Shown one piece after another: positions 7,714 to 18,707 of a DNA stretch of 64,000 nucleotides. Made by a program: the position numbers and the translations under genes. The stretch covers positions 11,577 through 75,576 of the forward strand of contig UQIH01000011.1 in assembly GCA_900541145.1 (NCBI GenBank). Direction: 5' to 3'. The notes under the pieces are model-generated. The model was not told the DNA's origin. It did no database searches and saw nothing but the letters and a program-made list of their open reading frames with translations. Positions within the stretch are counted from its first letter, which is position 1, and every line of letters starts with the position of its first letter. The stretch comes from an uncultured Collinsella sp. Lineage in GTDB: Bacteria; Actinomycetota; Coriobacteriia; Coriobacteriales; Coriobacteriaceae.

Positions 7714-9359
7714 CGCTGATCACCCTCGCGCGACCAGGGAAGGCGGATACGCGGGCGTTCGGTACGCGTCGCACGGTCGGCGACCATATCGCTCCAAGGG
7801 CCGACGGCGCACCCCAGTTCCACGAGCATCTCGCGCGTGGCCTCGCGCACGCTGGTCGCGAAAGCGCTCGTCTGACCCACTGCCTCGTCAGCGCGCCCAA
7901 ACGCCATGAGCGCGGCGAGATCCTGCCCGCCATCGGCGATACGAATCTTGGAGCTCAACGCACAGGCAATCTCAAAGCGCATGGCGACGTCCTCGTCTGC
8001 CCCGCGCGCACCGAACCGGTTGAACACGGCGCTCATGCGCGTGCGCGGCACACCTACTCGACTTGCCAGTTCAATGACGCGCGACGCCGATGTCGCGGAC
8101 GACACCGCAGCATCGCCGACGACCAGGCAACGGTCGCTCGCCGCCACCGCAGCCGCCACGGCGTCGCCCCAAAAGACCGAGGTATCGATAAAGACCACGT
8201 CGGATTCGCGACGCAGGACATCAAGCAGTAGCTCCACCGGACGTGCCATGAGCTCGGCTTGCTCGGGCGCCGCGACGGGACCCCAGAGCGTAACGCCCGG
8301 GGCGACGCGCATCGATGCGGCTACGATATCCGGCTCGGTGAGCGTGCCCGCCGCCGACGGCTCGATAAGTGCCGCCATATCGCGCGGAGCATCGACGCCT
8401 AACAAGTCGTAAAGGTTTCCAAACATCAGGTCCAGGTCGAGCACGGCGGCACGCAAGCCCAACAGCGACGATGCGTGTGCCATGGTGGCAACGATCGTCG
8501 ACTTGCCGCAACCGCCCGAACCCGAAATGGCGCAGATGACCGGAGCTCGATGCGGCGGAGCGACAGCGTCTGTCGGCGGCATCGGAGGCGGCGGGGCGGG
8601 CGTCGGTGACAGCGTCCCCGTCTCCCCCGCCGCAGTTACACGCTGCGTCCAAGCCGGCATGGCAGCTTGTTCGGTCTGCGAGACAGGCTCGTTCTGTGCA
8701 ATCTGCTCATGCTGCATCAGCGACAACTCGCCGCACCCGGCAAAGCCCTCAACTTCGTCGAGTTCATCCGCCAGATTCACGCCGTGCACGTATCCCATAT
8801 CTACAGCCGGGGAGTCGCCAGCATGCTGCGCCGGCCCTCCAGCGTCATCGCATACAAGGGGGTTCCGGGGGTGCCGACCATGCTCGGCTTCCGCTTTTCC
8901 ATAATCATCAACACGCGGGCCTCTTGTAGCGCGAGGCGCCCCGGGTTCCCTATCAACAAAAGCATCGGGCTCAATCGTCATGCGCCGATCGGAATCAACC
9001 GCTCCCTCGCCCGCGCGCCCGTTGCCGCATATACTGTGCGCAGCGATGACCTCGGTCGCCCCTGCGCGAAACAGCCCCTCGATATCCGACGGATCGAGTG
9101 CTTCTATCAACACGACCACGCGACTCACGCGGCCTTCGGCCGTCAGGCGCGCAACAGTCTTGCGCACATCTTCGGTATCGAACAGAGACGCCGCGATGAT
9201 GGCAGCCCCGCGGCGCGACGGAAACGCCCGCGCCATGGAAATCAGCCCGTCCAGGTCACCCACGCGAAGCACCTGTGCACCCGCATCACGGCCCTCGACT
9301 TCCCGCTGCAACAGCCCGTAATCGCCGCACGCGCAGCACGCAAGCCAGATCGCCTTCAT
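7710..9359 (-). CDS. tadZ: TadZ/CpaE-like ATPase
   Basis: About 549 residues. The N-terminal 130 residues resemble a receiver-like domain (SRVVVLIEALDPSDIEGLF). A long low-complexity linker rich in Pro, Gly and acidic residues follows (about 140-270). Then comes a MinD/ParA-type ATPase with deviant Walker A SGSGGCGKSTI near 278-288 and DLDLMFGNLYDLLGVD. TadZ/CpaE proteins place Tad pili in the cell. The start overlaps the cpaB stop (TGATG); GTG 9362 is an alternative. The linker is unusually long compared with typical CpaE. Confidence 0.8.
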   Translation of the reverse strand: MKAIWLACCACGDYGLLQREVEGRDAGAQVLRVGDLDGLISMARAFPSRRGAAIIAASLFDTEDVRKTVARLTAEGRVSRVVVLIEALDPSDIEGLFRAGATEVIAAHSICGNGRAGEGAVDSDRRMTIEPDAFVDREPGAPRATRGPRVDDYGKAEAEHGRHPRNPLVCDDAGGPAQHAGDSPAVDMGYVHGVNLADELDEVEGFAGCGELSLMQHEQIAQNEPVSQTEQAAMPAWTQRVTAAGETGTLSPTPAPPPPMPPTDAVAPPHRAPVICAISGSGGCGKSTIVATMAHASSLLGLRAAVLDLDLMFGNLYDLLGVDAPRDMAALIEPSAAGTLTEPDIVAASMRVAPGVTLWGPVAAPEQAELMARPVELLLDVLRRESDVVFIDTSVFWGDAVAAAVAASDRCLVVGDAAVSSATSASRVIELASRVGVPRTRMSAVFNRFGARGADEDVAMRFEIACALSSKIRIADGGQDLAALMAFGRADEAVGQTSAFATSVREATREMLVELGCAVGPWSDMVADRATRTERPRIRLPWSREGDQR

Positions 9360-10018
9360 CACTCGTCGCCTCCGCTCTTTTTGCCGCGCGCCGTGGCGGG
9401 AATCGTCAAGCTGACCGTTCCCTTGCCCGAGGCTCCCAGCAGTTCCTTGACGTCTTCGGGGTCAGCCGCCAGCGTCACCCATTCGATCTTGCCCTCGCGC
9501 GTGGCACCGGAATTCTCACTGGTATCGATCACGTGCGCGCCGCACAGTCGATCGGTTACGCCATCTTTTTGCACGTACACGTCCACATAGCTGCCCACGC
9601 CCGTGGCACCGCCGACCGAGTGCTCGGCATCGACCGCCACCGAAACGGCGACCTTGCCCTTAGGCACCTCGAGCTTGTGGCTCTCGGCCTTGGTGTAGAC
9701 ATTGCAGATCACGGCGTTTTTGGGAATACGCGAAGTCGTCACGTCGCCGCGCACCTGGCGCAGCTCGGTCGCCGCGTCACGCGGCAGCAGACTCGTCAGC
9801 CATTCCTGGGTTATGACATTGGTCTCATCGAGGGTCTCGCCCACATCGATATCGCGCGCCGCGACGCATACCTCGACGCGATCGCCACCGTACTTGGCCA
9901 AGGTCTCAGCCTGGACCTGTTCGGCTTGCGAGCGGATCGACGAGCCGTAAACCATGCAGAGCAGAGCAGCGAGCACGCCCGCAACCAGACTGATGGCGAT
10001 GCGCTTACTCTTGTTCAC
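9359..10018 (-). CDS. cpaB: CpaB/RcpC-like protein with SAF domain
   Basis: 219 residues from GTG 10018, chosen because AGAGGAG sits 6 bases upstream; the ATG 15 bases earlier has the ribosome site inside it. A basic N-terminus and a membrane helix (IAISLVAGVLAALLCMV) precede a SAF domain (VCVAARDIDVGETLDETNVI) and a second beta-rich region. CpaB is a periplasmic or extracytoplasmic accessory of Tad pili. It is the first gene of the operon. The Lys/Gly-rich tail GKKSGGDE has no assigned role. Confidence 0.8.
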   Translation of the reverse strand: MNKSKRIAISLVAGVLAALLCMVYGSSIRSQAEQVQAETLAKYGGDRVEVCVAARDIDVGETLDETNVITQEWLTSLLPRDAATELRQVRGDVTTSRIPKNAVICNVYTKAESHKLEVPKGKVAVSVAVDAEHSVGGATGVGSYVDVYVQKDGVTDRLCGAHVIDTSENSGATREGKIEWVTLAADPEDVKELLGASGKGTVSLTIPATARGKKSGGDE

Positions 10019-10033
10019 GGCCGCTCCTCTCAT

Positions 10034-10217
10034 GGCAGTGCCGGGCGAATGCCCGTACCACCATTGTCTGGGCGGTCAGAGCGCAAAGCGGCGCAATCGC
10101 GATCTTGGTTTTCGATGTCAAACCAATCACTGACCAAAAGCTGACCAGCCCGTCAAGCTCGTGGCAAGGTTTTGGCCAGCACGTCAGCAAACTGCATGTT
10201 TCGAGGCTTTTCCGCAG
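10034..10217 (-). promoter_or_regulatory. Upstream region of the Tad operon
   Basis: This gene-free stretch must hold the Tad operon promoter, since the next gene upstream (rsgA) ends in a terminator at 10218-10254. I see two direct copies of CTGACCA at about 10131 and 10142 (plus-strand reading) and a related TTGGCCAG nearby, which could be a regulator site. A TTGACA hexamer occurs but without a convincing -10 at the right distance. No promoter can be assigned. Confidence 0.3.
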
Positions 10218-10254
10218 CAAAAAAGCCGTCTCCCGAACAGTTGGGAGACGGCTG
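10218..10254 (-). terminator. Rho-independent terminator after rsgA
   Basis: Read on the minus strand, an 11-bp perfect stem (AGCCGTCTCCC with GGGAGACGGCT), an 8-base loop and then TTTTTT. It lies 17 bases after the rsgA stop and separates rsgA from the Tad operon. Confidence 0.9.
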
Positions 10255-10270
10255 TCATAGGAAAAATCAA

Positions 10271-11455
10271 TTACAGATGGACATCGGGATCGAGCATTTG
10301 AGCACTCACGCGCATGGATGACGCCAGGTTTTGGAACGTTTCCAAACGCAGACTGTCGATCTGCCCGGCGTCCTCGGCCTCGCGAACGGCACAACCCGGC
10401 TCATGGGTATGCGTGCAATCGCCAAACCGGCACGCGCGCGATGCCTCGACAATCTCGGGGAAGGCGCGCGCCAGACCCCGCTCGTGACCCACGAGCGGTA
10501 GGCTGCGCAGGCCCGGGGCATCGGCGATCACGCCGGCGTCGCCCGGCAGTGCCACCATCACGCGCGCGACGGTAGTGTGACGGCCCTGGTCGTCGCGTTC
10601 GCGCACACCGCCAGTCGCCAACGTATCGTGGCCCAGCAGCGCATTGAGCAGCGTCGACTTGCCGGCACCCGACTCGCCCAGAATCATGGCGCAGCTCCCG
10701 GCAGGCACGCAGGAACGAACCTCGTCCAGGCCGCGCCCCTCGGCAGAGGACGTCACGATCACGCGCACGTCCGGACCCACCAGGCGGCGCACGCGGTCCA
10801 GATCGCGCTCGAGCTCCTCGGCATCGCAGCGGTCAGCTTTGGTGAGCACCACCACCGGCTCGGCATCGCAGTCGAGCGCCAACACCAGCGAGCGCGCCAC
10901 GCGGTCGAGCAGCACCTCGCCGGCACCGAGCGCCTGCACGATTAGCACGCTATCCACGTTGGAGCAGAGCACCTGACGCTCTCCGCGGGCACGGCCGCGC
11001 CAACGCTCAAAGCTCGTACGGCGCGGCAGCACGCACTCAATCACACCCATATCGTGCCCGGGAGCGCGGCGCACCGCCACACGATCGCCCACAGCGGGCA
11101 GCAGGACCTCGTCCTCGCCGCGCGACTTGGCAAACCCCACGGCATGCTCGGCACGAAACGTGTCATCGGCAGTCGCCACCAGTGGAAACCCGCGATCCAA
11201 GCGCACCACGGCGCCAAGCTGCATCTGCTCGGGTTCCTCGGCATGTGCGCAAAAATCGTCAAAGGCAGTCTGCTGGGCTTCATCGACCGGCAGGTCATCA
11301 AACGCCGGAACGTCCTGCAGCGCGTCGAGTCCCGGCACGCTTGCCAGCAGCTCCTCGGCTGATGCGGGGGCCTCGGTCGCAAGCTTCCGACGACGATCGC
11401 GCTTAGCCCGCGCCCCCGTCGTCTTTTTCTTCGCCTTAGCCTTCGCCTTGCCCAC
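10271..11455 (-). CDS. rsgA: Small ribosomal subunit-dependent GTPase A
   Basis: 394 residues from GTG 11455, with GGAGG 5 bases upstream. A Lys/Ala-rich N-terminal tail is followed by an OB-fold region, then a circularly permuted GTPase with G4 first (VVLTKADR), G1 GESGAGKSTLLN at about 259-270, and G3 (VIADAPG). A zinc knuckle CRFGDCTHTHEPGC lies near the C-terminus. RsgA acts late in 30S ribosome assembly. The N-terminal extension of about 80 residues before the OB fold is longer than in E. coli. It is the only gene in its transcript to the terminator at 10218. Confidence 0.93.
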   Translation of the reverse strand: MGKAKAKAKKKTTGARAKRDRRRKLATEAPASAEELLASVPGLDALQDVPAFDDLPVDEAQQTAFDDFCAHAEEPEQMQLGAVVRLDRGFPLVATADDTFRAEHAVGFAKSRGEDEVLLPAVGDRVAVRRAPGHDMGVIECVLPRRTSFERWRGRARGERQVLCSNVDSVLIVQALGAGEVLLDRVARSLVLALDCDAEPVVVLTKADRCDAEELERDLDRVRRLVGPDVRVIVTSSAEGRGLDEVRSCVPAGSCAMILGESGAGKSTLLNALLGHDTLATGGVRERDDQGRHTTVARVMVALPGDAGVIADAPGLRSLPLVGHERGLARAFPEIVEASRACRFGDCTHTHEPGCAVREAEDAGQIDSLRLETFQNLASSMRVSAQMLDPDVHL

Positions 11456-11597
11456 AAGCGCCTCCCAGCACCATAAATCACAACTGAGCAGGTATTTTAA
11501 ATCAAAAAGAGCTGGCCGGGCAAAGCCCGACCAGCTCACAACCTTTCCCTCAGCCCTTTATCATCCGCGCGGGAGAAAAGCCAGCAAGGATACCGCA

Positions 11598-11692
11598 GGG
11601 CCCGCCCGCCGGGAGGGGTTTCCTAAGGGCACATCCCGCAGCCGCAAAGCGGCGAGGACGTGCCCGTGGAAACCCCGCAGGCGGTCGGGCCC
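11598..11692. repeat. 95-nt long-hairpin intergenic element
   Basis: A nearly continuous self-complementary stretch. The outer arms are GGGCCCG and CGGGCCC, followed inward by CCGCC/GGCGG, GGGGTTTCC/GGAAACCCC, GGGCAC/GTGCCC and an apical GCCGC-aaa-GCGGC. It fills most of the space between the calcium ATPase stop and the rsgA upstream region. It has no T-run on either side, so a simple terminator is a poor explanation. Similar-sized hairpins occur at 16529, 24184, 55389 and 57614, but their sequences differ. Confidence 0.75.
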
Positions 11693-11703
11693 GGACAGGA
11701 ACG

Positions 11704-14385
<2,682 letters not shown>

Positions 14386-14396
14386 ATAGAGTCCCC

Positions 14397-14448
14397 TCCT
14401 GGGATTCGGGCCACTCAGCAGATTGATGCCCGATCATAATTCCCAGGA
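14397..14448 (-). promoter_or_regulatory. Leader hairpin covering the ATPase ribosome site
   Basis: In the leader, TCCTGGGA at the 5' side pairs perfectly with TCCCAGGA at the 3' side, and ATCGGGC with GCCCGAT-like bases inside. The 3' arm contains part of the AGGAGGGG ribosome site about 10 bases before the start codon. Such a fold would hide the site. It does not resemble an M-box or another riboswitch class that I can recognise, so it may be a simple translational control hairpin. Confidence 0.5.
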
Positions 14449-14758
14449 GAAGGGCAAGGGCTCATCAAGGCTGCCGTGCTGAGCGGCAGTTGATAGTGGA
14501 GCTATGGTACCCCAAAGCGGCGCGTCTAGCCAAAACATTCCAATTGGAAACACGGCTCGAGTGCAACGATGCAGACCGTGTGATGCTTAACATTGATAAA
14601 ACGTTTTTTCTTCGGCGCATCGTCAAACTGAAATATCGCCCAGATAGCAGCGGTCAGAACGGTTGATAAAGTTTTTTCATATACCGTTTTTACCGCAAAA
14701 AATGAACTTCTAATTCGGCATACGGTCGATTTTTGAGGGTATTCGGTCGTCATTTCGT

Positions 14759-14764
14759 TATAAT
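14759..14764 (+). promoter_or_regulatory. Probable -10 element of the pyk promoter
   Basis: A consensus TATAAT lies 64 bases before the pyk start in an unusually AT-rich stretch (about 14530-14790) of an otherwise GC-rich region. The best -35-like hexamer, TTGAGG, is 20 bases away, longer than ideal, so only the -10 is called. The open frame on the minus strand through this stretch (about 75 codons) has no ribosome site or family likeness. Confidence 0.55.
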
Positions 14765-14827
14765 CATCTCAGTTTTATTTCTTATGGTTTATCTATCAGC
14801 GCAAGACGATGTCAGATGGAGGTCTGA

Positions 14828-16288
14828 ATGTACAAGCGCACCAAGATTGTATGCACCATGGGTCCCGCCTGCGATAGCGACGAGACCATCCGCGAGATGA
14901 TCAAGGCGGGCATGAACGTCGCCCGTTTTAACTTCTCGCACGGATCCTACGACGAGCACCACGGTCGCATCGAGCGCGTCCGTCGTATTTCCAAGGAGCT
15001 CGGTCTGCCCGTCGGCATCCTGCTCGACACCAAGGGCCCCGAGGTCCGCACCGGCCTTCTGGTCGACGGCAAGAAGGTTGCCGTCAAGACCGGCGATAAG
15101 ATCGTCGTCACCGCTCAGCCCACGTCCGAGGATTTCCACGGCACCTCTGAGCACATCTCCCTCGACTACCTGGCTCTGCCCTCCGAGGTCGAGAAGGGCT
15201 CCCTCATCCTGATCGATGACGGCCTGGTTGCCCTCGAGGTCGAGTCCGTCGACGGCCAGGACATGACCTGCGTCGTCAAGAACGACGGCCTGATCGGCGA
15301 GCGCAAGGGCGTCAACATGCCCAACGTCAACATCTCGCTGCCCGCTATCACCGAGCGCGATCGTCAGGACATCCTCTTTGGCCTGACCGAGAACATCGAC
15401 TACATCGCCGCTTCCTTCATCCGTGACGGCGAGTCCGTCCGCGGCATCCGCGAGCTTTGCCGCGAGAACGGCGGCGAGCACGTGACGATCTTCCCGAAGA
15501 TCGAGTGCGCCCTGGGCGTCGAGAACTTCGACGAGATCCTCGAGGCTTCCGACGGCATCATGGTCGCCCGTGGCGACCTGGGCATCGAGATCAAGCCCGA
15601 GCTCGTTCCGCACATCCAGAAGGAGATCATCGCTAAGTGCAACGCGGCCTACAAGCCCGTTATCACCGCTACGCAGATGCTCGACTCCATGCAGCAGAAC
15701 CCGCGCCCGACGCGCGCCGAGGTTGCCGACGTCGCTAACGCCATTTACGACGGCACCGACGCCGTTATGCTTTCCGGCGAGTCCGCTGCCGGCAAGTACC
15801 CGGTCGAGGCCGTCAAGATGCAGGCCAGCATCGCTCTCGAGACCGAGAAGTACCTCCCGGCCCACGCTCCGCTCGAGGTTCCGGCCGATGCTCACGGCAC
15901 CCGCGTCGTCAACAACGTTGTGGGTATGTCCGCTGTGAACATGGCCACCACCGTTGGCGCCAAGTGCATCACCGTGCCGACGACCACCGGTCGTACCGCT
16001 CGCCTGATCTCGCACTTCCGTCCCAACATGCCGATCTGCGCGTTCTCCCGCCACGAGTGGGCCGTCCAGCAGATGATTATGTACTGGGGCGTTATCCCGC
16101 ACCAGGCCGAGATTACCCAGGGCACCGTCAACGGCACGATCGTCAAGGCGATCGAGACCGCTAAGGAGCTCGGCTACGTCAAGACTGGCGATTTGACCGT
16201 CGCTACCGCCGGCGATCCCCGTATGAGCGTCCAGCTCGAGGACAAGGTCTCCTCGACCAACGTCGCTTACGTCGCTCAGGTGCGCTAA
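14828..16288 (+). CDS. pyk: Pyruvate kinase
   Basis: 486 residues beginning MYKRTKIVCTMGPACDSDET, with TGGAGG upstream. The substrate region NVARFNFSHG, LLDTKGPEVRTG, the signature around FPKIECALGVEN and MVARGDLGIEI, and TATQMLDSM are all present. The barrel, B-domain and C-terminal regulatory domain are complete; there is no PEP-utiliser extension of the type found in some Firmicutes. It converts PEP and ADP to pyruvate and ATP at the end of glycolysis. Codon use is strongly biased (GTC, CTC, GCC), as expected of a highly expressed gene. A strong terminator follows. Confidence 0.97.
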   Translation: MYKRTKIVCTMGPACDSDETIREMIKAGMNVARFNFSHGSYDEHHGRIERVRRISKELGLPVGILLDTKGPEVRTGLLVDGKKVAVKTGDKIVVTAQPTSEDFHGTSEHISLDYLALPSEVEKGSLILIDDGLVALEVESVDGQDMTCVVKNDGLIGERKGVNMPNVNISLPAITERDRQDILFGLTENIDYIAASFIRDGESVRGIRELCRENGGEHVTIFPKIECALGVENFDEILEASDGIMVARGDLGIEIKPELVPHIQKEIIAKCNAAYKPVITATQMLDSMQQNPRPTRAEVADVANAIYDGTDAVMLSGESAAGKYPVEAVKMQASIALETEKYLPAHAPLEVPADAHGTRVVNNVVGMSAVNMATTVGAKCITVPTTTGRTARLISHFRPNMPICAFSRHEWAVQQMIMYWGVIPHQAEITQGTVNGTIVKAIETAKELGYVKTGDLTVATAGDPRMSVQLEDKVSSTNVAYVAQVR

Positions 16289-16319
16289 ATCGCACTTGCA
16301 AGCAGATTTGCATTGCAAA

Positions 16320-16353
16320 GGGCCCGGAAGGCATTGCCTTCCGGGCCCTTTTT
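16320..16353 (+). terminator. Rho-independent terminator after pyk
   Basis: GGGCCCGGAAGGC pairs perfectly with GCCTTCCGGGCCC over a 3-base loop and is followed by TTTTT. It lies 31 bases after the pyk stop. Confidence 0.95.
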
Positions 16354-16528
16354 CTGTGCCAATGCCGGCGCACGGCAAAAAACGCACTCATTTCTTTACC
16401 AAAAGCGCGAAATCCACCCTTCGAGGCCCAAAAATAAAGTCCCAAGCGCTAAAAGTGTTCGCCCGGTGGCAAACCCACACCTTAACCGACGCTGCTAAAT
16501 CGTTTTAGCAAGAGCCAGATCGACCTGT

Positions 16529-16661
16529 ATTTCGGAAGTATGCGGCAAATTCTAAGACCTCCGAGCACACCCCGTTTTTTCGCAACAAAATGCCTGATAA
16601 ACTAGCCTCAAAAGCCAGGTCTGCTCACAGGATTCAGATTTTGCCGCATACTTCCGAATTG
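16529..16661. repeat. 133-nt imperfect inverted repeat
   Basis: TTCGGAAGTATGCGGCAAA at 16531-16549 is matched perfectly by its complement at 16641-16659. The similarity continues inward imperfectly for about 28 more bases on each side (shared TCT, CCT, GAGCA and ACC blocks in register), to roughly 16577 and 16612. The centre is an unpaired 35-base AT-rich stretch. It lies just upstream of the DUF559-like gene, and no T-run follows. It resembles a non-autonomous mobile element or a structured RNA; which of these is unknown. Confidence 0.75.
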
Positions 16662-16709
16662 ACGCTGGCATCGCACGGTCCAAAAGCACATTTCGACCTG
16701 GAGGACGTC

Positions 16710-17783
16710 ATGGACCTGACGTTATGCGGTCAATCCGCTTTTTACTATCACCGTATCCCGCCGCAGGTATTAGGCCTTTACCCCGCCATTGGCCTTGGCA
16801 ACATGGATCGCAGATGTTGCGGCCTCGGAAGTCATGCAGTTGTAAAAGACCTGCTTCACGCACCGCTTCACAGGCTTGTATTCACTCGGGCACAATCCGG
16901 GTCGCGAAGCCTGTTTAAATCGCACCTCCTAACCCAAGAGCCGCCTCCTGGGTCGTTTAGGCAGACTGAGCATGGATTTGATGTCACGTCGCCCGAGTTT
17001 ACGCTGCTCAACCTTGCTACGCAGGTCTCGCGCAACCAGTTACTCATGGCTTGCTACGAGATGTGCGGCTCCTTTGCAGTGTTCACGCCTTGTAAACGGG
17101 CGCAGCAGCAGCTCGATGAAGCAATTTCGCTTAAGCTCATTCCGCCCGACTGTGGTTGGAAACGCGTTGTCGACACCAAGGGCAATGACACCAACCTGTG
17201 GAAGCGCCCACCGCTCCTCAGCGCAGCGGATATCGCCGCGTTCGCCAAGCAGGCCGCAGGCCTGCGCGGCGTTAAACAACTGCGCTGGGCAGCCGAGCAC
17301 ATGACGGGGCAGACTGCCTCGCCCTTCGAAGTACAGACCTCCATGCTTGTCTCGCTCCCCCGCGACGAGGGCGGCATGGGCATCAACATCGCAAACAACG
17401 TGCGCATCCTACTCAGCGACGCCGCGCGCTCACTGTATTACAAAACCTGCTGCTACGCCGATATCCTCATCGAAAGTGCCACCAACAGCATGGGCGTCAT
17501 TTTGGAATGCCAAGGCCGCTCCGCCCATGACAGCGAAGCCGCAAGTCTCTCCGATGCCGAGCGCACCACCGCCCTCACAAGCATGGGCTATGACGTTATC
17601 CAGATAACCTATGAGCAAATCAAGGACACGAAGAGCTTTAACAACATCGCCGAGCTCATTCATAAAAAGGCGGGGCTCCCCTACATCCCAAAGACCGATC
17701 AGGAACGCACCGCCGCAAAAACCCTTCGACGGGAGCTATTGGTCGATTGGGATGAGCTGTTCGCCGTCAAGCCGGCCGGCTAG
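16710..17783 (+). CDS. DUF559-like (restriction endonuclease fold) hypothetical protein
   Basis: 357 residues from ATG 16710, chosen because GGAGG is 5 bases upstream. The first 200 residues carry no family motif I can name. The C-terminal part reads ADILIESATNSMGVILECQG, then DAERTTALTSMGYDVIQITY. This is the pattern of Vsr/DUF559-type nuclease folds, with an acidic residue, E-x-Q/D, a D..R..L helix and a final strand. The protein ends in a Lys/Arg-rich tail. Nuclease activity is inferred only from this fold hint. Its stop overlaps the stop of the convergent downstream gene. Confidence 0.6.
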   Translation: MDLTLCGQSAFYYHRIPPQVLGLYPAIGLGNMDRRCCGLGSHAVVKDLLHAPLHRLVFTRAQSGSRSLFKSHLLTQEPPPGSFRQTEHGFDVTSPEFTLLNLATQVSRNQLLMACYEMCGSFAVFTPCKRAQQQLDEAISLKLIPPDCGWKRVVDTKGNDTNLWKRPPLLSAADIAAFAKQAAGLRGVKQLRWAAEHMTGQTASPFEVQTSMLVSLPRDEGGMGINIANNVRILLSDAARSLYYKTCCYADILIESATNSMGVILECQGRSAHDSEAASLSDAERTTALTSMGYDVIQITYEQIKDTKSFNNIAELIHKKAGLPYIPKTDQERTAAKTLRRELLVDWDELFAVKPAG

Positions 17784-18628
17784 CAGCTAGCGATCAGAGG
17801 GACTGCGGGAATGTCAGAAGCAGCAACGCGAGCCGCAAAGCCCGCCTCGGTCAGTTCGATGACCTCGGTAAACGTTGCGTCGAAGAACTCCTCGGTTAGC
17901 AGGCGATACGGCGGATGATCGGGCTCGCCGGGGTTTTCGCGCACGATCTCGTGCATGACGCCGATGGTCTTGAGCACATATTCTTTATGGATGGGATACT
18001 GCCCAAAACGCGTCGCAGCGGTATACAGGCGATCGGTCGCACGCGGAATCGAAACAATGCCGAGCGTCTTGCCAAACCAGTCAAAGTCACCTTGCTTTTT
18101 AATGCGGAACTCCTCACACGGCTTGCCGCCGTGCGCCTCCAGGTACTGATTCACGCGCGTATTCCATACGGTATCGGCCACCAGATGCGACCAGACGCCC
18201 AGCGTTAAATCGAGCAACGACTGCGCCACATCTTCGGACGCAAGCGAGAACTCACAGGCGCCGGGACCGACAACCGGCTCGGCATCCTTGTAGCGCTGTG
18301 GATAGTGCACGCGGTTCAGTCGCTCGCGCTCCTCGATAATCGAAGTTGCCGCGGCCGGTGCACCGGTGGGCGAACTTTTAAGCAACGGTGCCACATAGGT
18401 ATCCCAGAACTCATGTTCACGAGGCTTAGGGATGGGCTCAGGCTTGGCAAAGTGCGTAATGCGGTACGGGATGGGATCGGCGATGCCAGGGACCATATAG
18501 CCCACGAAGATATCCGGAACCACGCAGCCAAACAAAAAGGCATTGCGGTCGCGCACGCTATTGGCAAGCGCACCGGTGCGCTCCAGCAAACGCTCCGTCT
18601 GAGCGATATGAATGTTCCAGCTTGGCAT
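17780..18628 (-). CDS. Zinc-dependent phospholipase C-like protein
   Basis: About 282 residues from ATG 18628 (GGGGGTGG upstream). It begins MPSWNIHIAQTERLLERTGA. Conserved-looking His and Asp positions (NIHIAQ, FGCVVPDIFVGY, LTLGVWSHLVADTVWN) fit the all-helical zinc-dependent phospholipase C family, in which such residues bind metal. No signal peptide is visible, so it is probably cytoplasmic, and its substrate is unknown. It overlaps the convergent DUF559-like gene at the stop codons. Confidence 0.6.
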   Translation of the reverse strand: MPSWNIHIAQTERLLERTGALANSVRDRNAFLFGCVVPDIFVGYMVPGIADPIPYRITHFAKPEPIPKPREHEFWDTYVAPLLKSSPTGAPAAATSIIEERERLNRVHYPQRYKDAEPVVGPGACEFSLASEDVAQSLLDLTLGVWSHLVADTVWNTRVNQYLEAHGGKPCEEFRIKKQGDFDWFGKTLGIVSIPRATDRLYTAATRFGQYPIHKEYVLKTIGVMHEIVRENPGEPDHPPYRLLTEEFFDATFTEVIELTEAGFAARVAASDIPAVPLIASC

Positions 18629-18707
18629 AGCCACCCCCATAAAAACCTGGATAACTATACCATCACGGCAAAGCCGCGCGGGCGGCTACGCACGCTCTAC
18701 GCAGCAA

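Noticed and set aside
14386..14450. M-box or other metal riboswitch before the calcium ATPase
   Set aside because: The structure is a single short hairpin over the ribosome site, without the conserved elements of known metal riboswitches.
14526..14753. A 75-codon open frame on the minus strand upstream of pyk
   Set aside because: No ribosome site, no family likeness, very AT-rich; it overlaps the likely pyk promoter region.
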